From: Bacillaceae bacterium SAS-127
GTDB taxonomy: Bacteria; Bacillota; Bacilli; Bacillales; Domibacillaceae
DNA: 64,000 nucleotides
Assembly: GCA_002261155.1 (NCBI GenBank)
Contig: NKXN01000030.1
Location: 1 to 64,000 of the forward strand
Direction of reading: 5' to 3'
A program made the position numbers and the translations under genes. How positions within the stretch are numbered: position 1 is the first letter of the stretch; each line of letters begins with the position of its first letter. The notes below the pieces were generated by a model. The model ran no database searches. It was not told where the DNA came from and saw only the letters and a program-made list of their open reading frames with translations. Below are positions 42,766-51,820 of this stretch, one piece after another.

Positions 42766-42856
42766 CATCTAGATATGCATTTAAATGGATGCAGGAAAAA
42801 TGGCGAAAGATGGCGAAAGTTTATAAAGGGAAAATAAGGATAAGAAGGATGGTATG

Positions 42857-43942
42857 ATGGAAAAAGTTATTTTAGTTGAAGAACAATCGCCACTTTGCCC
42901 AATTACGGCAATAGTTGAAGAGGAAAATGAATGTGTTTATTTTTATTTAATAGAAGATAGAGGAGAAGAACAAAATATCCGAGCTGTATGGGTACGAAAT
43001 TACAGCAAAGCGCCTGAACAATTACAAGTTGAAGATATGCGTGAAGGATTACCACCGTTGCTGCCAGCTTCTTTTTGTGCATATCCAAATGGAGCAGAAA
43101 AGCTAGACCGAGAGAAGATGGAACTGATCTGGTTTGAGGAAGGTGACGGAGCGGCTTTACTGTATGAGAAAGAAGTTTTGGCCATTATTCCTAGCTGGGG
43201 AGGCACAGAGCAATACCCTGGCTATGCAAGAGACTGCACAGATATGTATCATTATGCTTTGCCTTTGGGTGATCCATCTGAAAATGTATTATTCGAACGG
43301 ATGGAAAAGGCGCAAGATTATTGGAATAGCTGGAATGAGAACAGCTGGCCTCACTTTCAAACGAGTCAATTACAGGCGATTGAAAGTAAGTTGGGGCAGC
43401 ATACGAAATATTATGCGATTGATGGGGGACATTGGCCGCCGAGAGCGATCGTTACTTTTGAAAAGGAAGAAGTGACATATGTGGTGACACTTGGTACCTC
43501 TCTGCTTTCGCAGCCCCAAGTGGAGCTTTATTTTGAGGAGCCAGAAAAATATCGGCGTTTCGAATTAGCATTGGCTCTTCCGACAGCTTTATTGAAGAAA
43601 AATGAGCAAGGGATTCTTCAATATATGAGTGCACAGACAAATGTCCCATGGAATTTTATCACGTTTTTAGGGCACGGACACACGATGATTTGCGAAGAGT
43701 TTCAAACGGAGCAAGAAAACTTTCCTGCCGTTTTGCTAGTTAATTCTCCAAAAACAGCTTCCGTAATTTCGCTTGAACCGTTTCGAGGAGACGACATTAA
43801 CTTGTTATGGATGATTCCTTTAGCAGAAAAAGAACATCATTATGCTATGGAGCATGGAAGCGAGCAATTATTGGAAAAAATTAAAGCTGAAGAACTAGAG
43901 ACATGGTGGCTGTTTGATGGCTGTCCGAAATTTGCTCTTTGA
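42857..43942 (+). CDS. SUFU-domain-like protein (immunity-type)
   Basis: About 361 residues. The C-terminal half shows the bacterial suppressor-of-fused pattern: LGHGHTMICEEFQ, FPAVLLVNSP, NLLWMIPLAEKEHHYAMEHGSE, and a final WWLFDG. The N-terminal half (residues 1-150) is a separate domain of similar pattern (ITAIVEEENECVYFYLIED, LAIIPSWGG). Bacterial SUFU proteins are known as immunity proteins in polymorphic-toxin loci. No toxin is visible nearby. ATG 42857 is chosen because AAGGA is seven bases upstream; ATG 42854 is three bases earlier in the same frame. The Imm22-like gene starts 15 bases downstream. Confidence 0.75.
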   Translation: MEKVILVEEQSPLCPITAIVEEENECVYFYLIEDRGEEQNIRAVWVRNYSKAPEQLQVEDMREGLPPLLPASFCAYPNGAEKLDREKMELIWFEEGDGAALLYEKEVLAIIPSWGGTEQYPGYARDCTDMYHYALPLGDPSENVLFERMEKAQDYWNSWNENSWPHFQTSQLQAIESKLGQHTKYYAIDGGHWPPRAIVTFEKEEVTYVVTLGTSLLSQPQVELYFEEPEKYRRFELALALPTALLKKNEQGILQYMSAQTNVPWNFITFLGHGHTMICEEFQTEQENFPAVLLVNSPKTASVISLEPFRGDDINLLWMIPLAEKEHHYAMEHGSEQLLEKIKAEELETWWLFDGCPKFAL

Positions 43943-43957
43943 AGAGGTATATAACTT

Positions 43958-44359
43958 ATGTTAGTAGAAGAAAATAACATGGTCTCCATTTGGATCGGCA
44001 GAGCAGAAGACAAAGAGAAGATAGACTCCCTTATGGAGTATGCCTATGATGAAGATGGGGATGCGACACCTCCTAAGTTTGTACAAGCTAGTGAGATCGA
44101 TGATATTTATATCGATGAGGATTTTGTTGAAGTTTCATTTCAGGAATCAACTGATTCGCTTACTAGTTTATTAGAGGGACACTCTTATTCACACTATTTT
44201 TTACCTGAACTGTTTAAGCATTTTGATGATCAATTAGAGGAGAATTTTAATGTAACGCTTCTAATCTATCATTTTGAATTTAACGGAGCAGTGTCAGAGG
44301 TGGCATTTGATGGGGTGCAAATGTTTTATGTAGGAGCGCTCCCATTTGAAAAGATATGA
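43958..44359 (+). CDS. Imm22-like immunity protein
   Basis: A 133-residue acidic protein. VSIWIGRAEDKEKIDSLMEY near the start, then PPKFVQASEIDDIYIDEDFVEV (quoted in pieces), and the final GVQMFYVGALPF fit the Imm22-type immunity family (W-I/V-G, F-x-x-x-F/Y-D-E-D-F). It is co-transcribed with the SUFU-like gene. Immunity genes without an adjacent toxin usually protect against toxins of kin or competitors. Family assignment is from pattern only. Confidence 0.7.
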   Translation: MLVEENNMVSIWIGRAEDKEKIDSLMEYAYDEDGDATPPKFVQASEIDDIYIDEDFVEVSFQESTDSLTSLLEGHSYSHYFLPELFKHFDDQLEENFNVTLLIYHFEFNGAVSEVAFDGVQMFYVGALPFEKI

Positions 44360-44610
44360 TGCACCGGATCTTATTTTCCAAGCTCACTGGACGGTAAAGT
44401 AAGCTCAATTAAATCAAGAATGGGATGAGATTGAAAGCAACATTTGCTTCCTACTTAGTTTATAAGTTGCGGAAGTCACCCGTTATTTCTAGACAATTAG
44501 TAAAGGTTAGTTGAGGCACTTCATGTGTCTCTTTTTTTATTTTTTGAGTTTTGAGCAATTGAATATTCAGAAAAAACATTGATTATCTATAATGAATGTG
44601 ATAACTTATT
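44360..44610. other. Intergenic with terminator
   Basis: About 250 bases with no gene. It contains the terminator at 44513-44538 and leads into the RpiR operator region. Confidence 0.5.
44513..44538 (+). terminator. Terminator of the immunity pair
   Basis: GAGGCAC and GTGTCTC pair (one G-U) across a five-base loop, followed by seven T residues. Confidence 0.75.
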
Positions 44611-44645
44611 ACTCAATTATGAAGTTTAAACTTCTTTAATTGAGT
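44611..44645 (+). promoter_or_regulatory. 35-base nested palindrome, likely RpiR operator
   Basis: ACTCAATTA and TAATTGAGT are the outer arms (nine of nine). Between them lies the perfect 14-base palindrome GAAGTTTAAACTTC. The structure sits 37 bases before the RpiR start codon. A further GAACTTC half-site follows at about 44657. RpiR regulators bind inverted repeats near their own genes, so autoregulation and control of the cluster are likely. Confidence 0.75.
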
Positions 44646-44681
44646 AAATGTTGCTTGAACTTCATATAAGGAGAATTTAAT

Positions 44682-45527
44682 ATGGAGATATTTAGTGAAA
44701 TAAAAGAGAAGTATTCACAGCTATCTAAGGGTCAGCAAAAAGTTGGTGAGTATTTGCTGAAGAACCCGGAAGAAATTGCGTTACAACCGGCAAACCAAAT
44801 TGGTCATCGCATCGGTGTGAGTGAAACGACCGTCATTCGTTTTTGTTATTCATTAGGGTTAAGTGGGTATTCGCAACTGCAAGCAATGGTTCGGGAGCAT
44901 CTCATTCATCAAAAAAGCCACTTAAATAATTACTATTCTTCTAAAAAAGAGATGGCTCGAGAACCCCATTTATATGCGCAGGTGATGGAAAATGATGCGG
45001 AGAATATTAGAAAAATGAAAGCTAATATTCGAGAAGTGGATATCGAGCAAGCCGTAATCAAAATCATGGAAGCGAACAAAGTATATATAACGGGAATGCG
45101 AACGGCTTTCGCACCGGCTCAATGGTTTTCCTTAGTGTTAGGGTTAGCGCGAGATGACGTTTATTTATATCAGCCGGCTATGGATGATTTAATGGCTATG
45201 CTTCAACAATTGAACAAACAATCCGTGTTTGTCGCCATTACTTTTCATCGCTACGTAAAGGAGACGGTGAAGTTAGCTGAAATGGCGAAAGAGCAAGGAG
45301 CATTTGTAATTAGTATGACCGATTCTGAACTAGCCCCTATTACGCGATTTAGTGATATTACCTTTGTCATTGGAGAAGGGAAAGATACTACTTTAGACGT
45401 GTTTCCTCCACTTTTTTCATTGTTAAATGCGCTACTAGCGAGTATTTCTGTTCAATATGATGAATCAATAAAGGAACGGCAAGAAAGGTATGAACGGCTC
45501 AGTTCTGATTATTTATTTTTTAAATAG
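44682..45527 (+). CDS. RpiR/MurR-family regulator with SIS domain
   Basis: 281 residues. The N-terminal RpiR helix-turn-helix covers residues about 1-77 (LSKGQQKVGEYLLKNPEEIA, IGVSETTVIRFCYSLGLSGY). The C-terminal SIS domain covers residues about 120-260 (VYITGMRTAFAPAQWFSLVL, SVFVAITFHRYVKETVKLAE, FVISMTDSELAPI). SIS domains normally sense phospho-sugars, but members next to amino-acid genes are common. It probably controls the downstream D-amino-acid cluster through the palindrome upstream. The deacylase gene starts 22 bases after its stop codon. Confidence 0.9.
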   Translation: MEIFSEIKEKYSQLSKGQQKVGEYLLKNPEEIALQPANQIGHRIGVSETTVIRFCYSLGLSGYSQLQAMVREHLIHQKSHLNNYYSSKKEMAREPHLYAQVMENDAENIRKMKANIREVDIEQAVIKIMEANKVYITGMRTAFAPAQWFSLVLGLARDDVYLYQPAMDDLMAMLQQLNKQSVFVAITFHRYVKETVKLAEMAKEQGAFVISMTDSELAPITRFSDITFVIGEGKDTTLDVFPPLFSLLNALLASISVQYDESIKERQERYERLSSDYLFFK

Positions 45528-45549
45528 AGAAGAGAAAGGAAGTCTTGTT

Positions 45550-46680
45550 GTGAAAAAACAACTAGAGGATTTAAAACCGACTATTCAGCAACTATATCAA
45601 CATCTGCATACTCATCCTGAAATCAGTTGGGAAGAGGTAGAAACGACAAAATATTTAGCCGATCTATTAAGGAATTACGGATTCCAGCCACAAACATTTG
45701 AGGATTGCACCGGGCTAGTAGTGGAAGTAGGAGAAGGGGAAGCCACTGTTGGACTACGCTGCGATATCGATGCCTTATGGCAGGAGGTTGATGGGGTTTT
45801 TACTTCTAATCATTCTTGTGGGCATGATGCTCACATGACAATGGCTGTTGGGGCACTATTACTGTTGAAAAAGTTGTCGTATCAACCAAAAGGAAAATTA
45901 GTTGTAATTTTTCAACCAGCTGAGGAACAAGGAACTGGTGCATTAAAAATGATTGAAAAAGGTTTAGTTGATGAATTGGATTATTTGTACGGTGTTCATT
46001 TAAGACCTATTCAAGAGCTATCACATGGACAGGCCTCTTCAGGTATTCAACACGGGGCGTCTAAATTTATTGCAGGTGAAATTATCGGGGAAGATGCTCA
46101 TGCGGCAAGGCCTCATCTTGGAAAAAATGCGATTGAGATTGGTGCCGATTTAGTCCAATCTTTAAGTCAAATTCATATGGATCCTGCTATCCCTTCTTCC
46201 GTTAAAATGACCAAGTTTCAAAGTGGGGGAGAGTCGAGCAATATTATTCCGGGAACAGCTTCTTTCTCTTTAGATCTTCGGGCACAAACGAATGAAGCAA
46301 TGAATGAATTAACGGAGAAAGTCGCTCAAGTATGTAAAGGATTAGAGATCCTGCATCATGCGACGATTGCACTTGAAACGAAATCTACGACAGCGGCGGC
46401 CATCATATCGGAAGAAGCATCTGACCTTATGGGAAAAGCCATTGGCAAAGTGCTTGGTCAGGAGAAAGTTGTTGCTCCAATCGTGACGACTGGGGGAGAG
46501 GATTTTCATTTTTATACTTTAAAAAATCCAAAGTTAAAGGCAACGATGCTAGGTCTTGGTTGTGACTTACAACCAGGGTTGCATCACCCTAAGATGACGT
46601 TTAATGAAGCAGCTATTTATTCAGGCATCGGAATATTAGCTGAAACTATCATGAGTACATTTGAACAACAGGAAGGATGA
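45550..46680 (+). CDS. M20-family N-acyl-amino-acid hydrolase
   Basis: A 376-residue metallo-amidohydrolase. Metal-site motifs are visible: RCDIDAL, SNHSCGHDAHM, and FQPAEEQGTGA (catalytic Glu pair), GVHLRP, and a dimerisation domain (EDAHAARPHLGKNAIEIGAD). GTG 45550 is preferred with AAAGGAAG upstream; the longer frame starts inside the RpiR gene. Family members hydrolyse N-acyl-L-amino acids. With the racemase and GNAT transferase downstream, it would be the last step (N-succinyl-L-amino acid hydrolysis) in D- to L-amino-acid conversion. Confidence 0.88.
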   Translation: MKKQLEDLKPTIQQLYQHLHTHPEISWEEVETTKYLADLLRNYGFQPQTFEDCTGLVVEVGEGEATVGLRCDIDALWQEVDGVFTSNHSCGHDAHMTMAVGALLLLKKLSYQPKGKLVVIFQPAEEQGTGALKMIEKGLVDELDYLYGVHLRPIQELSHGQASSGIQHGASKFIAGEIIGEDAHAARPHLGKNAIEIGADLVQSLSQIHMDPAIPSSVKMTKFQSGGESSNIIPGTASFSLDLRAQTNEAMNELTEKVAQVCKGLEILHHATIALETKSTTAAAIISEEASDLMGKAIGKVLGQEKVVAPIVTTGGEDFHFYTLKNPKLKATMLGLGCDLQPGLHHPKMTFNEAAIYSGIGILAETIMSTFEQQEG

Positions 46681-46685
46681 GTAGT

Positions 46686-47516
46686 ATGACGAAAGATTAT
46701 ATAATTCGACCATTCCAAGATCGCAGTGATTTTGAAAAAATGCAGGAGTTAGAGCAAAAAGTTTGGGGAAGTGAACCGATTCCGATCCCACAAACATTAA
46801 CGGTTCATCAAAATGGTGGTTTATTAATGGGGGCTTTTGCAGGAGAGCGGTTAATTGGTTTCAGTTATGGTTTCCCTGGTTTTTCTAATGGCCACACGTA
46901 CTTATGCTCGCATATGTTAGCGATTGATCCTGACTATCAAAAAACAGGCATTGGCAAGGTATTAAAGGAAGCGCAAAAACAAGAAGCGATTCGTTTAGGC
47001 TATGATTTATTGACATGGACATTTGATCCGTTAGAAAGTGTGAATGCTTATTTAAATTTGACGAAATTAAAGGCGATCTGTAATACATATAAAGTGAATT
47101 GTTATGGGGAAATGAAGGACGGATTAAACAAAGGACTCCCTACGGATCGCTTGAAAGTGGATTGGTGGATTCAAAGTTCTTATGTAAATGGAGAGCAAAC
47201 ATTTACTGATGAGCAAGCAATGGTACTTGCCGACTATGAAGTAACACCAGCAGGTTTTCCGAAAATCTCGTTGATTCATTCTGAAGATGTAAGCAATAAA
47301 GATAGTGTGCTCGTTCCTATCACGAAAAGTTTTCAGGAGATTAAAGTGAAAGATCAGGATTTAGCGATGGATTGGCGGATGAACATACGTGACATGTTCA
47401 CACGCCTGTTTGCTGAAGGGTATGCTGTTGTCCAATTGATTCAGCGACCTGACGAGCCTGTGCATTATTATTTATTTGTCAAAAAGGATGCCATAAATTT
47501 AGAGAAGGAAGGATAA
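46686..47516 (+). CDS. GNAT transferase, likely D-amino-acid N-succinyltransferase
   Basis: A 276-residue GNAT-family protein. The acyl-CoA-binding segment is visible as [20 protein letters not shown] (Q-x-x-G-I-G), following the hydrophobic strand [17 protein letters not shown]. The second half (from [16 protein letters not shown]) is an extension typical of the group paired with N-acylamino-acid racemases. In the known pathway described for Geobacillus, a GNAT enzyme succinylates D-amino acids. The start at 46686 has GGAAGG nine bases upstream; the earlier ATG (46677) directly abuts that site. Confidence 0.82.
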   Translation: MTKDYIIRPFQDRSDFEKMQELEQKVWGSEPIPIPQTLTVHQNGGLLMGAFAGERLIGFSYGFPGFSNGHTYLCSHMLAIDPDYQKTGIGKVLKEAQKQEAIRLGYDLLTWTFDPLESVNAYLNLTKLKAICNTYKVNCYGEMKDGLNKGLPTDRLKVDWWIQSSYVNGEQTFTDEQAMVLADYEVTPAGFPKISLIHSEDVSNKDSVLVPITKSFQEIKVKDQDLAMDWRMNIRDMFTRLFAEGYAVVQLIQRPDEPVHYYLFVKKDAINLEKEG

Positions 47517-47517
47517 A

Positions 47518-48621
47518 ATGAACATTCAAGAAGTTGTGTTACGACAGTTAAAGATGGAATTGAAGTTTCCTTTTACGACTAGCTTTGGCACGATCCAAAT
47601 GAGAGAATTTATTTTAGTAGAAGTAAAGGATGAAGAAGGAAGATCGGGCTGGGGAGAGTCTGTTGCTTTTATGTCTCCTTTATATAGTGAAGAGACGCTT
47701 CAAACGAACTGGCATATGCTAGAGGATTTTCTCATTCCGATGTTAAAGGGCAAAGAAATTTCTCATCCGGATGAACTAACGGAATTATTTGCTTCCATTC
47801 GAAAAAATAATATGGCCAAAGCAGCTATTGAAGGCGCTGTTTGGGACTTATATGCAAAGAGACAAAACCTACCTTTGTACAAATGTCTTGGTGGAGAACG
47901 AACGTCGATAGAGGTCGGGGTTAGTATTGGAATTCAAGACGCGATTGAAGAGCTGCTTGCAATTGTTAAACAGCATGTAGAGGAAGGGTATAAACGAATT
48001 AAAGTGAAGATTAAGCCGGGCTGGGATGTCGACGTGATTAGAGAGATTCGCCGTATTTATCCGGACATCGCTTTAATGGCTGATGCCAACTCTGCTTATC
48101 GATTAGAAGATTTAGAACTATTAAAGCAGCTAGACGAATTTAACTTAATGATGATTGAACAGCCGTTAGCATCGGATGATATCGTCGATCATGCAACAGT
48201 TCAAAAAGAATTGAATACGCCGATTTGTTTAGATGAAAGCATCCATTCTTGTGAAGATGCACGTAAAGCTATTCAACTAGGAAGCTGCAAAATTATTAAT
48301 ATTAAAGTCGGCCGAGTGGGCGGTTTAACCGAATCGAAAAAGATTCATGATTTATGTAAAGAGAAGGGAGTCGATGTTTGGTGTGGTGGAATGCTCGAAG
48401 CAGGTGTTGGCAGAGCTCACAATGTTGCACTAACGACATTGAGTAACTTTACATTGCCGGGAGATACAGCAGCTTCTTCTCGTTATTGGGAAAAGGACAT
48501 CATTCAGCCAGAAGTGATTGTACATGATGGCTTGATCACGGTTCCAGAAACAGCTGGTATCGGTTATGAGATTGATTTAGATGCGGTAAAACAGTTTACA
48601 ATTAAGAAGCAAGTATACTAA
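47518..48621 (+). CDS. N-acyl(succinyl)amino-acid racemase, enolase superfamily
   Basis: A 367-residue MLE-subgroup enolase-superfamily enzyme. Visible: catalytic KIK ([11 protein letters not shown]), metal ligands in [13 protein letters not shown] and CLDESI, and the second catalytic lysine in [11 protein letters not shown], with a final [18 protein letters not shown]. This set is shared by o-succinylbenzoate synthase and N-succinylamino-acid racemase. No menaquinone genes are adjacent, whereas a deacylase and GNAT transferase are, so the racemase role is favoured. The ATG follows the GNAT stop by one base. Confidence 0.88.
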   Translation: MNIQEVVLRQLKMELKFPFTTSFGTIQMREFILVEVKDEEGRSGWGESVAFMSPLYSEETLQTNWHMLEDFLIPMLKGKEISHPDELTELFASIRKNNMAKAAIEGAVWDLYAKRQNLPLYKCLGGERTSIEVGVSIGIQDAIEELLAIVKQHVEEGYKRIKVKIKPGWDVDVIREIRRIYPDIALMADANSAYRLEDLELLKQLDEFNLMMIEQPLASDDIVDHATVQKELNTPICLDESIHSCEDARKAIQLGSCKIINIKVGRVGGLTESKKIHDLCKEKGVDVWCGGMLEAGVGRAHNVALTTLSNFTLPGDTAASSRYWEKDIIQPEVIVHDGLITVPETAGIGYEIDLDAVKQFTIKKQVY

Positions 48622-48640
48622 ATATGGTAGATAATTATAG

Positions 48641-48668
48641 AGCAGCCCTCGAAATGAGTGGCTGCTTT
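48641..48668 (+). terminator. Possible weak terminator
   Basis: AGCAGCC and GGCTGCT form a seven-pair stem with a 12-base loop, followed by only TTAACATTT. It may partly separate the racemase from the Rieske gene. Confidence 0.5.
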
Positions 48669-48818
48669 AACATTTCAATAGTTAAAAGCAACAAAATTTT
48701 AAGCAGGAAAAGTCTTAATTTTAGTTAAAATAAATATATAATTGAGAATATTTTTAATATAAAATCAAACAAATGCATTCTTTATTAAGAACCGAAATGT
48801 ACAGAGGGGGTTATTTAG

Positions 48819-49913
48819 TTGAAAAAGTCAGAAGTAAGAGTGAGTGAAAAATTAAGTGAAGCGTACACACTGCCATCATGGCTTTATACAAACCCGGAAG
48901 TGCTTGAAGTTGAAAAGCGAGAAATTTTCAAGAAGACGTGGCAATATGTCGGCCATATTAGTCAATTTAATAAACCAGGTGATTATATCACCACTGAAGT
49001 AGCGGATGCTCCTATTATTATTTCTTACGGGAACGATCAAGAATTGCGAGCGTTTTATAATGTTTGCACACATAGAGCAGCAAAGCTTGTTGAAGGAGAG
49101 GGGAATAAAGCTATTTTTTCCTGCCCTTATCATGCTTGGACATTTAAATTAGATGGATCGCTGAATAGAGCACCGAATATGAATGGAGTTGAAAACTTTG
49201 AGCATAAAGATTTTTGTTTAAAGAAGATTCAGTTGGAAGTGTTTGAATCGTTTATTTTTGTGAATTTAGATCCTCAGGCATCCTCTATGTCTACGTTATT
49301 CCCTGATTTATTTCAACATGTGAAAACTCAAAATCTCGGAGATTTTAAAAAAGTACGCGTTAAAGAATCGATCTGCCAATCAAACTGGAAAATCGGGATT
49401 GATAATTATCTAGAATGTGATCATTGCTCGATTGTCCATAAAGCGTTAGTTTCTAAATTAGATATGAATCAGTACGAAGTGGCTCAGTACGAAAATTATT
49501 CCTATCAAGGTACTCCGCTAAAAGGGAAGACGAGCGAATTTAGCTTAGGAGAAGGCGGAAGGTATTATTGGCTTTATCCTAACACTTGGTTTTCGTTTGA
49601 TCCTGGACCAGCTAATTTGTCTATTCATCAATCCATCCCCATTGATCATAAAACGACGAAATATGTATACACTACTTTTTTTAAAACAGATGAAATTACA
49701 GAGGAAGAGCAAAGTTTAATAGCTATTGATGAGTTGGTGAGAAAAGAAGATCTGGAGATTTGTGAGACGGTTCAAAAAGGAATAGAAACAGGCGTTTATA
49801 CACAAGGAAGGTTTTCACTAACAGAAAACTGTGTTCATCAATTTCATTTACTGCTACAAAAAGACTTAGAAGAAAAGCTACCATTGCAGCCAGCCCCATC
49901 ATCCGCATTTTAA
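48819..49913 (+). CDS. Rieske-type ring-hydroxylating oxygenase, alpha subunit
   Basis: A 364-residue oxygenase. The Rieske [2Fe-2S] ligands are Cys83, His85, Cys102 and His105 (CTH...CPYH). The mononuclear iron site is in NYLECDHCSIVHKAL near residue 200 (Asp/His/His). TTG start with GGGGG upstream. Proteins of this type oxidise aromatic acids or quaternary amines and sarcosine-like N-methyl compounds. No reductase partner is adjacent. The setting between an amino-acid racemase and a permease suggests an amine or amino-acid derivative as substrate; this is inference. Confidence 0.88.
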   Translation: MKKSEVRVSEKLSEAYTLPSWLYTNPEVLEVEKREIFKKTWQYVGHISQFNKPGDYITTEVADAPIIISYGNDQELRAFYNVCTHRAAKLVEGEGNKAIFSCPYHAWTFKLDGSLNRAPNMNGVENFEHKDFCLKKIQLEVFESFIFVNLDPQASSMSTLFPDLFQHVKTQNLGDFKKVRVKESICQSNWKIGIDNYLECDHCSIVHKALVSKLDMNQYEVAQYENYSYQGTPLKGKTSEFSLGEGGRYYWLYPNTWFSFDPGPANLSIHQSIPIDHKTTKYVYTTFFKTDEITEEEQSLIAIDELVRKEDLEICETVQKGIETGVYTQGRFSLTENCVHQFHLLLQKDLEEKLPLQPAPSSAF

Positions 49914-49949
49914 TTCATTGATTCGTTAAATGAATTCTATCTGAATATT

Positions 49950-49963
49950 TGTAAGCGTTTACT
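49950..49963 (+). promoter_or_regulatory. cre-like CcpA site before the permease gene
   Basis: TGTAAGCGTTTACT matches the cre consensus TGWAANCGNTNWCA at 13 of 14 positions, failing only at the last. It lies 42 bases before the permease start, suggesting carbon catabolite control. Confidence 0.65.
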
Positions 49964-50004
49964 TTTTTGATGCTATGAAAATATGACGAAGGAAGGTGGA
50001 ATGG

Positions 50005-51438
50005 ATGAATGGGAATCATGAAGGTCAACCGCAATTGAAGCGATCGATAAAGAGCCGACATTTATTTATGATGTCGCTCGGTGGAATTATAGGAACAGGA
50101 TTGTTTTTAGGTTCTGGTTATGCCATTGGTGAAGCTGGTCCGGCTGGCGCGATATTGGCTTATTTAGTAGGCGGACTCCTCATGTTTTTAGTAATGGTTT
50201 GTTTAGGTGAATTATCTGTTGTGATGCCTGTATCGGGTTCTTTTCAGGCACACGCTACGAAATTTATTGGTCCTGCAACCGGTTTTGTCATTGGTTGGGT
50301 GTATTGGTTAAGTTGGGCGTTGTATGTTGGGCTTGAATTTATTGCAGCCGGTTTGTTAATGAAGAGGTGGTTTCCTGATGTGCCTGTTTGGATTTGGTGT
50401 GCTTTATTCGTCCTCTTACTTTTCTTCATTAACTCATTGGCAAGTAGAAGTTTTGCTGAAACTGAATACTGGTTTGCGGGCATTAAAGTGCTGGCGGTTA
50501 TTCTTTTTATTATCATAGGTTTGGCTGCGATGTTTGGTGTATTGAAGATGGAAAGTGAACCAGCTCCGTATTTGTCTCATTTTATTGGAGATGGACTATT
50601 TCCGGCAGGTATGGTCGGTATATTTATATCAATGATGACCGTTATTTATGCGTTTCAAGGATCAGAAATTATGGGCGTAGCAGCCGGAGAAACAGAAGAA
50701 CCAGAAAAGAATATTCCGAAAGCGATTCGTAATATTGTTGTACGTGTTGTATTGTTTTACATTATGGCTATTTTTGTGTTGTCAGCGCTTGTGCCATGGC
50801 AAGAAGCGGGGGTGTTAGAAAGTCCATTTGTGACGGTGTTTGATATGGTAGGCATACCGTATGCTGCTGATATTATGAACTTTGTTATTTTGACGGCTAT
50901 TCTATCCGTTGGAAATACGGGCTTGTTTGCTTGTACACGTATATTATATTCGCTTTCCTTAGATGGGATGGCGCCGAAAGCTTTCTCGAAATTAAATAAG
51001 CGTGGGGTTCCTTCTAATGCTTTAGTTGTTACCCTCATATTTGCTTTAATTTCGTTGCTGACAAGCATTGTGGCGGCAGATACATTATTTGTTATTTTAC
51101 TTGCCATTAGCGGGATTGGAGGAACGTTAACGTGGATGGCGATTGCTATTGCTCAGCTGATGTTCCGGAAACAATATATTGAAAATGGGGGACAAGTGGA
51201 GGAGTTGAAGTTTAGAGTTCGCTTCTATCCATTTGTACCGATCCTTTGTATCATTATGTGTGCCTCCATCTTTGTGTTTACTGCATTTGATCCCATTCAA
51301 CGAATCTCCCTTTACTGGGGCTTTGGTTTTATAGGAGCATGTTATTTGTATTATTATATAATGTTTACAAGGAAGCAGGCGACTTTGCCAAAAACTCCAG
51401 ATTTAGAAGCAAACCCTATCATTAAAAAGGAAATTTAA
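50005..51438 (+). CDS. APC-family amino-acid permease
   Basis: A 477-residue membrane protein with 12 predicted helices. Family motifs: SRHLFMMSLGGIIGTGLFLG near the N-terminus, EAGPAGAILAYLVGG, GELSVVMPVSGSFQAHA, and the middle-helix segment AFQGSEIMGVAAGETEEPEK followed by IPKAIRN. It imports amino acids by proton symport. ATG 50005 (MNGNHEGQPQ) is preferred over GTG 49996. Its place after the racemase and Rieske genes suggests it imports the substrate of that cluster. Confidence 0.9.
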   Translation: MNGNHEGQPQLKRSIKSRHLFMMSLGGIIGTGLFLGSGYAIGEAGPAGAILAYLVGGLLMFLVMVCLGELSVVMPVSGSFQAHATKFIGPATGFVIGWVYWLSWALYVGLEFIAAGLLMKRWFPDVPVWIWCALFVLLLFFINSLASRSFAETEYWFAGIKVLAVILFIIIGLAAMFGVLKMESEPAPYLSHFIGDGLFPAGMVGIFISMMTVIYAFQGSEIMGVAAGETEEPEKNIPKAIRNIVVRVVLFYIMAIFVLSALVPWQEAGVLESPFVTVFDMVGIPYAADIMNFVILTAILSVGNTGLFACTRILYSLSLDGMAPKAFSKLNKRGVPSNALVVTLIFALISLLTSIVAADTLFVILLAISGIGGTLTWMAIAIAQLMFRKQYIENGGQVEELKFRVRFYPFVPILCIIMCASIFVFTAFDPIQRISLYWGFGFIGACYLYYYIMFTRKQATLPKTPDLEANPIIKKEI

Positions 51439-51453
51439 TCATTTGAACATATG

Positions 51454-51490
51454 AAAAAGCCACTAACCGAACTCCGGCTGGTGGCTTTTT
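51454..51490. terminator. Bidirectional terminator
   Basis: AAAAAGCCAC and GTGGCTTTTT form the stem; inner bases (AACCG with CCGGCT) extend it with G-U pairs. Poly-A and poly-T arms let it stop both the permease and the minus-strand qox transcript. Confidence 0.88.
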
Positions 51491-51499
51491 CGACGATTA

Positions 51500-51528
51500 T
51501 TGACAAAACCCGAGGAGTGACAGGCACT
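51500..51528. repeat. GAGTGACAGGCAC element, copy 1
   Basis: TGACAAAACCCGAGGAGTGA then CAGGCACT follows a terminator and ends five bases from the qoxD stop. A close copy lies at 55705-55732. Confidence 0.65.
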
Positions 51529-51533
51529 CTCTC

Positions 51534-51818
51534 TTACATGTAACCCCAAATCATTGTGAACATTGATCCAAGGATTGTAATAACTCCAACAAATAAAGCG
51601 TAAGCAATATTTATATATAGAGAAGCTTTGTCAGATGTTTCTCCAATGTGCATGAATAGTAATAACTGAACGCTAGCTTGAGCAGCGGCAGTAACGAGTA
51701 GTACCGTCATGCCAGCTGTAAATGACATATCAAAATACCAAACTGTCAGGGCAGCAAGTGAAAGGACTAGTGAAAAAACGAATCCCATCACATGATGTCT
51801 AGGGAAATATTGTTTCAT
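51534..51818 (-). CDS. qoxD: Menaquinol oxidase aa3 subunit IV
   Basis: A 94-residue protein with three membrane helices (VMGFVFSLVLSLAALTVWYF; MTVLLVTAAAQASVQLLLFM; YINIAYALFVGVITILGSMF). HIGETSD after helix 2 is characteristic of COX4_pro/QoxD. It supports assembly of the terminal oxidase. Last gene of the qox operon, two bases after the stop of qoxC. Confidence 0.9.
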   Translation of the reverse strand: MKQYFPRHHVMGFVFSLVLSLAALTVWYFDMSFTAGMTVLLVTAAAQASVQLLLFMHIGETSDKASLYINIAYALFVGVITILGSMFTMIWGYM

Positions 51819-51820
51819 TA

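Noticed and set aside
47518-48621. menC (o-succinylbenzoate synthase)
   Set aside because: The motifs fit both, but no men genes are near and the deacylase/GNAT partners favour the racemase; kept as the alternative reading.
48622-48818. T-box or amino-acid riboswitch before the Rieske gene
   Set aside because: No T-box sequence or specifier stem could be found; only a short weak hairpin is present.
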